A DNA stretch of 64,000 nucleotides, taken from positions 9,469,324 through 9,533,323 of the forward strand of contig NC_053402.1 in assembly GCF_016859285.1 (NCBI RefSeq), read 5' to 3'. How positions within the stretch are numbered: position 1 is the stretch's first letter; the number at the start of each line of letters is the position of its first letter. Shown piece after piece: positions 12,110 to 24,844 of this stretch. This DNA is from Xiphias gladius (lineage: Eukaryota; Chordata; Actinopteri; Istiophoriformes; Xiphiidae). Position numbers and translations under genes: made by a program. Below the pieces are notes generated by a model. The model was not told the origin of the DNA and did no database searches. It saw only the letters and a list, made by a program, of their open reading frames with translations.

Positions 12110-15100
12110 ATGTCAGCAGACATGAATGAAGAGAGTCCAATGCTGAAAAGAAGACTAACATCATCTGAATCCAAGGTTGGAAACATTTCACTAATTGTTA
12201 TTTGTCTGTGATTGTTTGATTTAATACAGTATGAGCAAAATAAACATATATTCTCCATCTCTTGTTTGAGGATTACATTTTCACAAAAATAAAGATGACT
12301 TAATTTTTAGCCTAAAAAGTTTTTAGAGAGTGCAGTAACCTGTTTGAAATATCTACATAGCAACAGGTCTGCACTGCACTGAGATTTTATACTACTGGAA
12401 GTTTTTTCGTATACTGTTACACGCTTCGCCGAATTGTCCCTGTAAAATGTCCTAGTAACTGTAAACATTTTCTGCCGCAGTGACCAGAGCTGAGCGGTTT
12501 GATGCTGTTGCTCTTTTTGTTTTTGTTTTTTTTTGCTTGAATTGATGGCAAACTAAGATAGTCAAAAAGTAAACAGCTTTGTGCAACAGATGAATTGAGA
12601 AGTCTAACTGCAGTCTGACTGTAAGAAACAGCTTATGCCATAGTCATCTTTGGGTCTTTGTGAAATAGGCCCCAGTTTGTCAAGAACCAAAAAAGGTGAT
12701 TTTTTTTACACAGTGCAACTAAGATACTCATGTAAATCCAAAAATGAAAAGAAAACAACAAAATTGCAAACTTGGCCGTACTGAGATAAAACTCAACTCA
12801 TAATCAACTTAAGGCACGATCGCGTCCACACAGCTACACAGACATGCTTCCTTCCCCGCTGGCAAACAGTTCCCTTAAACAAGCCCTGCAATCTACTGCA
12901 TAGTCATTCTAGGCTAACCCACATTTAATCAGGGGTCTCTCAGTCCCTCAGACCTTAAACAGGTCAATGATAAATGTTACTTGCATCAGTACAACCAGGC
13001 CTGCAACATTACTCTCCACTTTGCAAGGAAAGCTCAATAATCAGTGCAAAATAAATGCTAGTTAACGTAACATTAAACCTAAGAAACACCCAGATAATCC
13101 AACATCACTTTTGTTTCCCTTTTTCTTTGTCTTGCTAAAGTGTTGGCACGAAGTGTTGTTTTCGGTGATCCTTTTCATTCCCCAGAGATTACTTGTCAGC
13201 CATGCGGGCAATACTGCGTGTAAACTCAAAACACACATCACGTCTTCTGTTTACAAGATGACCTCACTGGGAAACACTCTACCAAAAAACCAAGTGCACA
13301 TATTTATGAATCCATTTGAATCTATTTAATTTATTTCTGGGAAAGGAGCATTGATATTTACTGTCATTTTAAAGAAAGGAGTTTTTCCCCACTCTCCAAA
13401 TTTATGCAGGTTATCTTCTAAATTCTAACCCATCCATATCCCTTTATCCCAGATTAGTAACTCCAAACTGTTCCTGGCCGTTTTCTCAGCCGTCCTGGGG
13501 AACTTCAACTTTGGTTACTCCTTGGTCTACTCGTCCCCCGTCCTGCCAAAGCTCAAGAGCCCCGATGCTGACCCTCGGCTCAGGATGGACACGGAGCAGG
13601 CCGCTTGGTTCGGCTCAATCTATACACTGGGTGCAGCGGCCGGTGGGCTGGGGGCCATGCTACTCAACGACCTGATTGGACGGAAGCTGAGCATCATGAT
13701 GTCAGCAGTGCCGTCGACTATTGGGTGGGTCTCAGGTGCCGTATACAGCCATCGGACTGTGCTCTGATAGCTGATTACTTGTTTATCCAGAGTTAGCACT
13801 AACTCAGTCACTACATTAAAATGCTACTTGTACTTGAATGCATCAATAGTAACAAATTGGTAATATATAAAATATGTCACCAACAAGGTCCACTCTTCCT
13901 AATGAGTACTTGTACTTTTGATATTTTAAGAACATTTTTGTGATAATACTTACTTGTGCTTGGGAAATCTTTTTGAATGCAGTACTTTTACTTGTAACAG
14001 AAGATTTTCATGTTGTCCTACTACTACTTTTAATTAAGTAAAGCATCGTAATACTGACTACTTCCTCCATCGCCTGGTAGGTAGCCTATAGAAAATGATT
14101 TACGAAACTGAGGGACAAACCCAGGGGGATATTGTATTACCCTTAGAGCTCAAGTTTATGTTGGGCTAGTTGTATTCTATTAAATATAATGACAAACTGT
14201 TATTATTATTATAGTGTGTATTAATCTAAAAATGTTTGGCGACAACCATATTATCTGAATTTGTCTTCAACTGCCAATTTTGTGACATAGTTGTTGGTTT
14301 GATTGTGCTTTCTTGCTTATTAAAGGAAAATGCAGACTAAATTTTATTTCCCTACAGTTTCCTGCACACTGTATGTCCCAAACAGAGGGTTTTGCAAAAG
14401 GAGACATTCATTAATGGTTTCTATTTAACTGTACCCTGTTGTGCTCAAACTTGCAGAATGCTATAATATATTTAAATGTGCGCACACAGCAGTAAAAACA
14501 TGTCATTGAATTCATGATTTGTGTATGTGAGTCTGCATTCTACACTATTTTTTTACTCTCATCTGTATATTTGTCTTAGATACATGCTGATGGGAGGGGC
14601 TGTGAACTTGTGGATGCTCCATGTGGGCCGTTTCCTTACAGGTGTCGCTGGTGGGATGACTGCGGCATCCATTCCTGTAAGTCGCCATGGTTGCAGAAGC
14701 AAAGCTGCACATGTATACGTGATTTACCCTCATGGCTTCCTGAATGAGTTCAACCTATATGTGTTCATGTTCATGTGTGTCTTTTGTGTGCTTATGTAAC
14801 AGGTGTACATCTCAGAGATCTCTCACAAAGCAGTGAGGGGAGCTCTGGGCTCCTGTCCTCAGATCACTGCTGTGTTTGGGACCCTCTCGCTCTACGCCCT
14901 GAGTAAGAACATACCAACACTCCTCCTTTTTACACATTTAGCTGCTCACTGTCTTGCCTAGACATAGGTTTAATGGCTGCAAGTGGACACAGTAGCTTTC
15001 GCAAGAGTCAGACCTGAAAAAGAAACACGTAAACAGCATTTAACAAACACTATTGGATAGTTGATAACTCGCTGACTGTAGATAATACTGAATCATCACA

Positions 15101-17754
15101 CATGCTGGGATACTTTTACTGGCAACAATCACTTTTTTTCTGTCATAAACGTTACGTGTGATGTACAGGTCTGGTGGTACCTTGGAGGTGGCTGGCAATA
15201 GCGGGGGAGGTGCCTGCTGTGCTGATGGTTGTGCTGCTTGCCTTCATGCCCTCCTCTCCCAGGAGGCTCCTCTCCTTGGGCCGAGAGCAGCAGGCTGAGA
15301 AAGTCCTCCGGTGGCTGAGGGGAAGTCACTACGACACACAAATTGAGCTCAGTGCCATAAAAGTAAGAGACAGACAGCTGCTTGAATGTGTTTTAACACC
15401 TTAAGGGGGGCAGTTTAGTTGGACCTGGGTTGTGTTAAAGACATCAACTAAATAGATTCACTGATGTAAGTTTCAAGGATGAGACAGATGACGTTTTAAG
15501 GGGATCACATCATCCTGTACTTACACATTGACTTCAGTGGTATACATGCTAGAGGAGGTTTCAAATAATGTTTCTACCAATGGCAGCACAGCATCAACAC
15601 ACAGAGTAAAGTCACATGGTCCCAGCTTTCCACACCTGTCTACTACCGGCCAATCGTCATCTCAGTGGTGATGCGTTTCCTGCAGCAGATGACGGGCATC
15701 ACGCCCATTCTGGTCTACTTGGAGCCCATCTTTGCCCAGAGCAAAGTCTCCCTGGAGCCAAAGTAGGAGATATATCATATTTTTTTTAATCTATTTATCG
15801 TATACTTAAATTATCTAATAAATAATGACCTACTGTCATTCTGTATCTGTCAGGTATGATGCCGCCATTGTGGGTGTAGTCCGTCTTTTTTCTGTTGCCA
15901 TGGCAGCCAGTTTGATGGACAAGGCAGGACGCAAAGCTCTGCTGTACACGTCAAGCATGCTGATGTTCCTGGCCGCTCTGACGCTGACCATGATCTCCCA
16001 CACCACACCTTGCCCTCCAGGCCCCACTCCTCCAAACCTCACTATGAGCTTGGACTACAGCCACCATAATGACATTGGAAACGCTTTAGAGGCCAGCCAC
16101 CAAGCTTCAGCAGGCCTCATTCCTCTCATCAGCACAATAGTGTTTATATTTGGTGAGTGCTGAAAGCAACTTTCAATTTTTGCTGTTTTCCCAAATCACA
16201 CCATTGTTTTTGGCCATGCTACCAGCGTGGCTCTAGGGATGGTAATGTCAGTGAGTTTGTCCACCTCCTTGGTCCAGACTGAAATATCTAAACAGCTACT
16301 GGATGGATTTGCATAATCTGCTAGCTTTTCCTCTAGCACCACCATGGGGTTGACATTTTTGGTTTTATGTGAAACATCTTGACAACTGTTGGTTGTATTG
16401 CCATGAAATTTGGGTACAGATTTTTAAAGCCCCGACAGGATGGATTGTAATAACTTTGGTGATCCCCTGACTTTTCATCCAGTGCCACTAGCAAATCAAA
16501 ATTTTAATTTGTCCAATACTTTATGACCAAAAACCAGCAAAACTAATGACATGTCCATCAACCTCAGCTGTGCCTCAAGCTTATCGCTAATCACCAAATG
16601 TTAGCATGTTAACACACTACGCTAAGGTGACCTTGGTTAACATTACACCTGCTAAACATCAGCATGTTAGCATTATATCTGGGGGCATGTTAGCATGTTC
16701 ACGTTAGCATTTAGCTCAAAGGACCACTGTGCCTAAGCACAGCGTCCCAGAGCTGCTACCATGGCTCTAGACTTTTGTGTTCAGTTAATTTCAGTTCACA
16801 CCAACCAGGTACAAGCAAACTAGCACTTGTAAATAAACATATGGATACACAGTTACACATTTAGCTTGTTCATTGGGTGGAGATTTGATAATCTGTCAGG
16901 CATGTGTCCCTGTAATTAATGAAGCATGTAGTTTTTGCTGTAATTTACCTTTTGTCTTGTTTCAGCAGTTAAGACCTGTTATGTCCTCAGGACATTTTGT
17001 TATACTTAGCTTTCAAAGCATGGTTAATCACTGTCTATTACACATCACCTCCTCTTACTCATAAAACCTTGTGTTTTCAGTTATTAAATTGGTTTCAATG
17101 ATGTTGACTTACTTAGGAAAGTTTTTCAAACGTCACAGTGTGGTAATGTGGTGCTACTTAGATTCAAGTGTCACCTGTCCAAAATCAGAAACTAAAGAAG
17201 TAAAGAAATCATTTTAGTAACTTTTTCATACAACATTTGTTTTATTTTAGATATTTTAATCCTACAAAGTAAATGCACCACAGTCTGTTAAACCTCTCAA
17301 AACATAGCATGGTGGGATCGTGCCCAAACAAAGCTCTTTACATGACTTTTGGTGCTTTTACTGTGCCATGACGTCATCTTCTTTCACATGAGCTTTTTTT
17401 TCTGTCATTATTTGTTGTCTCCTAGGATACGCCATGGGATGGGGCCCAATCACGTGGCTGCTGATGTCAGAGGTGTTGCCGCTGGTTGCCAGGGGCGTGG
17501 CTTCGGGTCTGTGTGTCACTGTCAGCTGGCTGACAGCATTCATGCTCACACACGCCTTCACACACCTAGTGGACAGGTATGGCCTGTACGTGCCCTACCT
17601 GTGTTTCACGGTGGTGTGTGTTGTCTGCCTGCTGTTCAACGCCGTGTGCATCCCAGAGACTCGTGGGCGCTCACTGGAGGAAATAGAGAACTACTTCAGG
17701 ACAGGCCGTACATTCACCATCAGACGGAGTCAATCCACTGCACAGTCCAGCTGA
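12110..17754 (+). CDS. slc2a6: slc2a6-like class III facilitative hexose transporter (GLUT6 type)
   Basis: Twelve-helix sugar transporter of the major facilitator superfamily; GLUT6 sits mainly on intracellular/lysosomal membranes. Eight exons join in phase: 12110-12175, 13453-13724, 14580-14676, 14803-14902, 15169-15362, 15587-15762, 15854-16152, 17426-17754. The sum is 1533 nt, 510 residues plus TGA, close to human GLUT6 (507). Landmarks in order: [20 protein letters not shown] (helix 1), [23 protein letters not shown] (loop GRK), [32 protein letters not shown] (PESPR-like), [15 protein letters not shown] (QQ.TGI sugar-site motif), [28 protein letters not shown] and the C-terminal [15 protein letters not shown]. 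The N-terminus has an acidic EESPML motif resembling the dileucine retention signal of class III GLUTs. Human SLC2A6 is on 9q34, not 16p, so this could be a fish paralogue or a linkage difference. Confidence 0.93.
12176..13452. other. slc2a6 intron 1, no recognised content
   Basis: AT-rich intron between the short N-terminal exon and the exon with helix 1. No mobile element or RNA gene was recognised. Confidence 0.55.
13795..14082 (-). mobile_element. Truncated hAT-like MITE, inverted second copy of the family at 5044-5553
   Basis: Read on the minus strand it starts GCGATGGAGGAAGTAGTCAG and continues with ACTT/AAGTA-rich words such as ACAAGTAAAAGTACTGCATT, in the same order as the left part of the 5044-5553 element. 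The opposite terminal repeat is missing. It lies in slc2a6 intron 2. Confidence 0.6.
16215..16775 (+). repeat. Dispersed fish repeat with GTTAGCATG words (copy 1)
   Basis: It lies in slc2a6 intron 7. It holds ATTGCCATGAAATTTGGGTA, then ATTGTAATAACTTTGGTGAT and a cluster of GTTAGCATG/TGTTAGCATT words, ending GCTACCATGGCTCTAGACTT. A shorter related copy is at about 33020-33305. No protein-coding capacity was seen. The rest of this intron to 17425 is AT-rich with nothing recognised. Confidence 0.75.
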
Positions 17755-18726
17755 AGCTCATAGATCCCTTTGAACAAAAAATTAATCATGCACACGATGT
17801 AGCTCTACAGCAGGGCTACTGTAAAACGATATTTTCAAATTAACAAGTAGCAATATATATTAAGGGTCTACGTACAGAGGGGGTATGTTGCAGAGAGTGT
17901 AAAACCCAAAGATCCTTAAGACTAAAAACAATTACCAAGAAGCAGGTCATTGTTTTTACATAAGTAATAATCATGCTATACTAATAGCATTGTTATGTAT
18001 AAATGTACATGTTTCTTTTCTTACACTCCAAATGCTGTAACACAATGTTTATTCAGCCTATGGTTAGGTCATTTACCTTTGCTGCTTAAACACACTAACT
18101 ATACTTTAAAAACATTTCATTTGAATTTTAAATTTGATATGGTTGTTGCTCATTGTGCTTAACTATCCATCATATTGTTTAGACCCTGTGCTTTCTAGGA
18201 GACCAACAACGCTCAGTGATGAAGGCGCAAGTTTTGATGTTGTCATGTCTACATGTTCTAGACAGTATTTTTGTCCATTTTGTATTCCTACTGTGACTTT
18301 CAATAGGATGGCTTTGAATGCTAACTTTGCACACAGTTGTACAGCAAAAAAATCACAGTTGCTGTGGGATCGAGTACACACAAAGTGATTTGTTCTGCAT
18401 TTTAACCAGCAATAGCTGCAAGTTATTTTGTTTATGAGCATTGACAGATTATCATTTACATAAATTATCTTCAACAGAAAATCTGGCAAAGAAGATGTAC
18501 TGCCACACCGTTGACTGACGGGTGATCTCTGAGAGGTGTGGTGCAACACCAACTTCACTTATCAGTAATGAAGGGCAGAGATACAGAAAATTATAAACAG
18601 TTGAATGATTTCTTTTAATCATACAATATATGTTACACTGGTTGACATATACAGATTTTAAAAAAATATCTAAAGTATATAATGAAAATAAACTTGTACA
18701 TAGATACAATATCCTTAAAAGTTGAA

Positions 18727-18750
18727 CCAGCCACCTGATCAGGTTGCTGG
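18727..18750. repeat. 24-bp near-perfect palindrome
   Basis: CCAGCCACCTGATCAGGTTG continuing CTGG reads almost the same on both strands: 11 of 12 arm pairs match, centred on TGATCA. It is followed by two A runs. Confidence 0.8.
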
Positions 18751-19760
18751 CTGCCTGAAAAAAAAAAAGGAAAAAAAAACAGGTCAATCATCTTCCCTGT
18801 CAAAAAAAAGAGGACAGGAAGGGATGTTGCCAGCATGTGGTGGCTCAGCAGGCCAGATCACATGCCGCAGTATACTCTCACTGTCAAGGTTTGAGTCTGT
18901 TGTATAGTAACCACATAGAACTAATCTTTATTGTTAATAAATCATAGCAGTTAACTACTGTATGGATGGACATAGAAAATTACAGAAGAACGGAAATATG
19001 AATGTAAAAAGAATGTAAAGAATTTTGTCACACTATTAAATTGTACGCGATTATACAAGTGTACCAATATACCAATTAGAAGGGTTGAACATGATCAATG
19101 ATAAAATCATTTTTCAGTGTTTGCAAAGAAATGTATAAGAGTGTGTGATCGTGCAGGGATGTGGGTATGGTTGAAAAACTGCTGTTCCAAACCCTTACGT
19201 GTCATGAAGAAAGCTGGTAGTTTTTTACTGATTCAGGAACAGTTTGTTTGTATTTAAGACTGAATGGATAACAATGAATTTATGCATGGTTTAGATATCT
19301 GAGAAAAATCTCTCTACCAAAATAGAATACAAAAAACAAAGAAAATCAAAACAAACAATGAATTCTTTCTTTATTTTCTATATAGTAGAGGATATGTACT
19401 AAAAAAATGAAAGTACATTATGCTAGATAGTAAAAAGCACTAGATAATTGCAAGTACTGGTGGATGATATAAATATAACTCCTCAAAAATGTAACATGTC
19501 AGACACAGGCTTGAAAACCATCACAAAGGTAGCATTGCAGAGTTATTGTATAGGATTGTGTTCCTGTTATTCTGGCCACCCACAGTAAGTAAATATTATT
19601 GTACTTTAGAGAGTATGAAGGGACATACCTACTGTAGCAATGCAGAGATAATTCTGTGAATTTGTATAGTCTTATGCACATCTGTGTCGTCTGTACGATG
19701 TTTGATTGACATAGAAGGAAGAAGGAAAGATACACTGCAGGTTTCTTTGTGTTTGGGCTT

Positions 19761-19803
<43 letters not shown>
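19761..19803. repeat. Compound (GT)12(GA)n microsatellite
   Basis: A GT run from 19761 to 19784 passes directly into GA units to 19803. Confidence 0.9.
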
Positions 19804-19804
<1 letters not shown>

Positions 19805-20307
19805 CCCTGATCTCTTAAGCCACACCTTGCTAAAGCAGTGCGTTCATTGATGACAGGCGGGAGAAAAACTTTAATACAGCATTAGGGCAGGAATCTTTAG
19901 TTTGTAATACCATTGTGCTCTTTCATACTACATACAATGAAATGTAGCCTCTATGCCTTGGGCGTACAGAAAAACCCACCTTTTTCAATATGAAACAATA
20001 GTTAAAGGGGCGTCACAGCACATTTCTTACATCATTTTGTTGTTTGGTAGTATATTTCTCAGTGAATTATTGGTTTAGTCATATATAATGCTTCACTGAC
20101 CTGGTACACTGAATGGTGAAATGCTGCCATGATATCTGGTGTATTGTTTTTGTCAATGATAAGGTGTATATATTTTAATTTAATAGCTACCCAATACAGT
20201 TACAGATACCGTTTGTCTTAAAAACCATATTATTAAGTTTCAGCCTTGTACAAACACCAATGAAAGCAATCAGATATGAGACAATTGTGCGTTGTTGAGC
20301 TGAGGCT

Positions 20308-20313
20308 AATAAA
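20308..20313 (+). terminator. Candidate distal polyadenylation signal of slc2a6
   Basis: AATAAA followed by AAGACTTTGG and a GT-containing stretch (TTGAACTTGTGC). It is 2.5 kb from the stop codon and could be incidental. Confidence 0.3.
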
Positions 20314-20425
20314 AAGACTTTGGCACTCAGTTGAACTTGTGCTTCATATCATTAATCATCAATCAGCTAGTTAGACAGGACACGTTCCTGTAATAATAGT
20401 AATACCTAAAGGTGATAGTCATAAA

Positions 20426-20446
20426 ACACACACACACACACACACA
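20426..20446. repeat. (CA)n microsatellite
   Basis: About ten CA units in intergenic DNA. Confidence 0.9.
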
Positions 20447-22639
20447 TACTGCTAAAACATCCATGTTGCTATGGCAGATATGCATTTCTTAAGATGACTG
20501 GTCTGTGTGTGCACTTTTGTGTCATGCTTATGTAGCTGAGGTGTTTGTATCATGCAACATGAAATATTGATCGATTATGTACCAGAATTATTTTGTGAAT
20601 TATTGTAAGTTCTTGTTACCTGTTTCAGGAAAATTCAGAAACAAAAGTGAAACAGCATTTTTTTTTATTTTTTTATCTTTCAATAAGAGGACAAGAGCAA
20701 CATCGGGGGAAAAGGGAGTAATTAATAAATACATTTTGGAGTATGATTTGTTGTTTCAGTATCTTTAATGTCTTTTGAAACACCTCAAAGACAGATCAAC
20801 TCTTCTCCACTTTAAAAATGAAAAAACATCTAACTCCGAAATGCTTGTCTTATTCACGTAAAACACCTAAGAAGCAATAATGACTTAAAATGAACAATAA
20901 ATTAAAAAAGATACATATGATTATTAATAAATATATTGTAAATATATAGTTATATATTGTTTATATACTGTCTAAACAGATGGTCAGATAAGAAAAACAA
21001 CAGACAAGCATACTGTAGAGGTAGAAAGAGAGACATAGGTGGACGAACACACAGAGAGCATCTAATAGCTTTTATCTTCCATTCGCTTTGTATTTACAAT
21101 ATATACCTAATGAGTCAGAGGCTATTTTTATATTTCTGATTATACCCACATCCTTCCTGCCCATGATCAATACCCCCCCCACTTCACCCCTTCCTCCTTT
21201 CTCCCCACCTGAATGCTGCTTTCATTGAGTGTTTTTTTTTTTTCTTTTACCAAAGCGTTCTGTCACTATACATTGATGGCAAGAATATGTTTACCTGCTC
21301 TGGGATTTGTCCTTAATTAATTTACTATTTGTCATTATTTGACCCTGTATTCATTAGTAATCATTTTATAGTTTGTATTTAATGTTTTGATTCATAGATA
21401 TCAGTGTTTTGAGTTAAGTGCTCCACATAGTATAATTCTACTCATACTTTTACGACTACTAGTGAATGTTTTTTAATCGCAACATTTTATTCAAATAATC
21501 AAAATCGTATTCTTGCTTAAGGGGTGGATTTGCGTGTGTTGGATTAATGACTCTCATAGGACCTGACAAACAAAAAACCTGTAAGTTGGTAAGAGGAATG
21601 TCTGTATTTACCAGAAAATTCAGGGAAGAGGCAATATTCCAAATGTAAAATAATTACAAAAAGAAAACATCATGCTATGATCTTTTGATTAAATTTATGC
21701 ATAATCAATGGGCTGACAAATGGGTTGAAAAAGTCAGCATTGACCTCTCTTTTTATACATTATGTGATCAAAACAGAAACAAGTTGCACCTGTACACTAG
21801 CCAGAAGAATCCCCACTTCCCACCCTGTAAAAACAAAAAAGAGAGAAGAAAATAAAAAATAAATATACCGATATACTGTATAAAGATACTTGTGTACCTA
21901 TTTTCTTCTTTTTCCCTGTTTTTGACCTCTTGAGTGTGACCTTTTTCATGATTTTTTTTTTTTTTTTTGGGAAATACAAACAAAAAACGTATGTTTATCT
22001 TTTCTCTGCCTCTTAAATAACAAGGTGTAAGCCAAGGCTCAGTCCTAGGACCAAGTCAATACTCAATCCACAGATGTTTTATTGACCTCTAATGTTATGC
22101 AGATGATACTTAACTCTACCTCTTAAGTATGACAGATTAAATCATTGTTTAAAATAATATGTCATAGGAATTTTTGCAGTTTAACTGAAGTTCTTGGTGT
22201 AAGACATCTTTGATTTTATGTCAACAGTAGGTTACCATTAACATCGACGCAGCATAAAAAACTTTAGGCAACGCTGAGCAACTACAAGAAACACAAAATC
22301 CTATTTAGTCATGTTTTCTTCTATCAAGGAAAATCAAACTGATTCTATTTCTCACAATAAGCACTGATAATATTGTATTTCCCCTGTTCACTTAAAACGA
22401 TGACTTTAGCCTGCCAAGGGCACTTCTTCATGTTACATACCACAGTTTTTAAACCTTTTAAATCAGAGAGCAGCTTTAAAGCACTGGGCATCGCTTTTCT
22501 ATTTGCTTACACCTAAAAACAACAAACAAAATGCTAAAAGTGGACAAATAACCCTGCTGTCAGTGTCAGGGCATCTAATCTTTATTTAAAAGGTATAATT
22601 GGGTATGAAAACTGGATTAATTAGAATTTTCAATACAGA

Positions 22640-22880
22640 GAATTTGTATTACATACACACATGTCACTTTTGGGGACATTACATAAACTTACGTTCATTT
22701 CCTGGAGACTTAACCTAACCCTAACCATCACCACTACTTATCTAATCCTAACCGTAACCCCAACCTTAACCTAACCTGAACCTTAACGTATTGTGCCCAA
22801 TTGGACAAGCCGTACCCAGTTACCTGGTTTCTAGTCTGAAATTTGTCCCCAAAAGTAGCCTGTGACAGAGACACATATAC
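22640..22880 (+). repeat. Telomere-like dispersed repeat (copy A)
   Basis: Order of parts: GGGGACATTACATAAACTTA, then TTCCTGGAGACTTAACCTAA running into degenerate CCTAAC units over about 22710-22790, then TTTGTCCCCAAAAGTAGCC. The long (CA)n tract follows. The same order, inverted, occurs at 27145-27310. Confidence 0.75.
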
Positions 22881-22979
22881 CTCAGCTTTTTTACAGAATG
22901 TAAATCTCTGTAGGGATTGGTCTATTCTCTGGAATGTTGTTCATCAGGCCCATCGAAACACACACTCACACACACACAT

Positions 22980-23103
<124 letters not shown>

Positions 23104-24784
23104 CCACCTCACCCAGCTGACATAATGTACAGAGGCAACACCCCACCACCTCAAACACGCCTTTACTACTGTAGATCCTCCAACTGAGTTGTTTTAGGGT
23201 GAAAGAATATTTGATGTATTTTATATATATGAGTTTTGGCTCATCAAAAATGGTAAAATATTCTGAGATGAAACTGTAATTTCTTACCTTCACCACAAAG
23301 AAAGAGATTTTTCCTGACCCATCTTATAGGGGTCAGGAATCAAAATGTATTGTCTCTTTCTACATTATGAGATTTTTCTTCACTATTGTTTTCATGGGTA
23401 CAACATTGCATTCATTTCATAAAAAAATTCCCTGTAATTCAGTCTGACTTATTTGTAACATTTGAAAACTTTGGTATCTTTATTATAGAAAAAAAATAGT
23501 GGTTTTGAATGTTTATTTTTGCAACATTAGTCTGTAATGACAAAAAGTGGGCAGGGTTGACAAGAATGGCTTTTAAGAAATGAGCTTCAGGTTGGAAGGT
23601 CATTGATTCAAATCCCTACACATGTATGGAGTTATTTATCAGTCATTTTCCAGCTTTCCTCAATATACATGTAAGGAGTGCTTAGGCGGTACTCTGTGAT
23701 CCAGCAGTAGAAAAATGTGGTTGAACTGGCCTTGTCCCAGCTGAGTGAAAGAAAATGCAAACCTTCCTTCCTTTGAGCTGAAATTAGACTCTAACATGAA
23801 AAAAGGGAACTCAGGCAGGTTTATATATTGCAAATAAAATTAATTGTGCTATGGTCATGCAGGCAAAATATAATCAAGAGGCATAAAAACACCAAATTTG
23901 GCATCAATCACTGTGATGTCTGCAGTTTGGATAGCCAAACTTCTCAACACTGCATCATTCACCCCCCCGGAGTAACCTAATGTCAACAACTGGCAAACAA
24001 TGTCAAGTGTTGGTTGGTTTTTTTTGGATGTAGAATTTATAGTGACATAATTCTATACAAAATCATGCATAAAAGCTCAAAAGTCTTCTTTTATCAGGGC
24101 TTCTTAGGGCAAATTCTTACTTATGTGAAAAAAGAATAATTCTATTTTTATACATATTTTCTTTATACGTCTTGTTTATTCATGTTATCATTCAACTATC
24201 ATTTAGCTGTCACTTAATAACTGATTTAAAGGTAGTGATGTATCCCAGCATTTCCCTTCTGAGCAAACACAGTAGGTGAGTTGCTTCAACCTTGAAAAAT
24301 TTCATTGGTTTGAGTGGGGGAGTTTTCAATGTCCCATCAAGGTCCAAGTTCTTTGGCGACTCTTCTGTGAAGACAGGAGAAAAATTCTTACTAACAACAC
24401 TGAATTCTTGTCATATTTTAGGGGAATGGTCAAATTTTAAGTGTATGGTAATGTGTAACCTAAAGTTGATGGCCTTCCAGTCACATTCAAGGACAAAAAA
24501 ATTATCATCGCCTTGAGTCTGAGTTTAGTCAAACAGTCTGCTTTAGAACTACAAAGCAGCAGGAGGGAAACAAGTTATTCTCACTCAAAAGAGTGACACA
24601 CACACACACGCACACACACAAGTTAAAAAGAAGGCCAGTACAGTTTATGAAAGTTACACCTAAACCAAAGAGAGGCTCATTCCTGCTGTATATTTCGGTC
24701 TTTGTCAGGGAGGGCAGGGCTTTGGGTGTGTCCTTGTAGAGGTACAAGTGAGACAGGTGCTTGTCTCAGCTACAACCTGTTTGG

Positions 24785-24844
24785 ACTCTATATCAGCAGC
24801 AGTGAACACACATCTCTGCATACTGACTGCAACACCTCACCAAG
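24785..24844 (+). promoter_or_regulatory. Likely promoter and non-coding first exon of the litaf-like gene
   Basis: A TATA-like CTATATC lies at 24788-24794. About 50 bases on, CACCTCACCAAG|GTAAGACC is a strong splice donor at 24844/24845. The next acceptor on this strand with a start codon just after it is 29028 (CTCTCTGTAG|CACAATG). The intervening intron would be about 4.2 kb. Start site and exon extent are inferred. Confidence 0.5.

Larger units (their letters stand above)
17755..20340 (+). other. slc2a6 3' flank and likely 3' UTR
   Basis: AT-rich non-coding DNA downstream of the stop codon. AATAAA hexamers occur at 18936-18941 and 20308-20313. The second is followed by GT-rich sequence and is the better looking distal site. 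The 3' end cannot be fixed from sequence alone. Confidence 0.4.
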
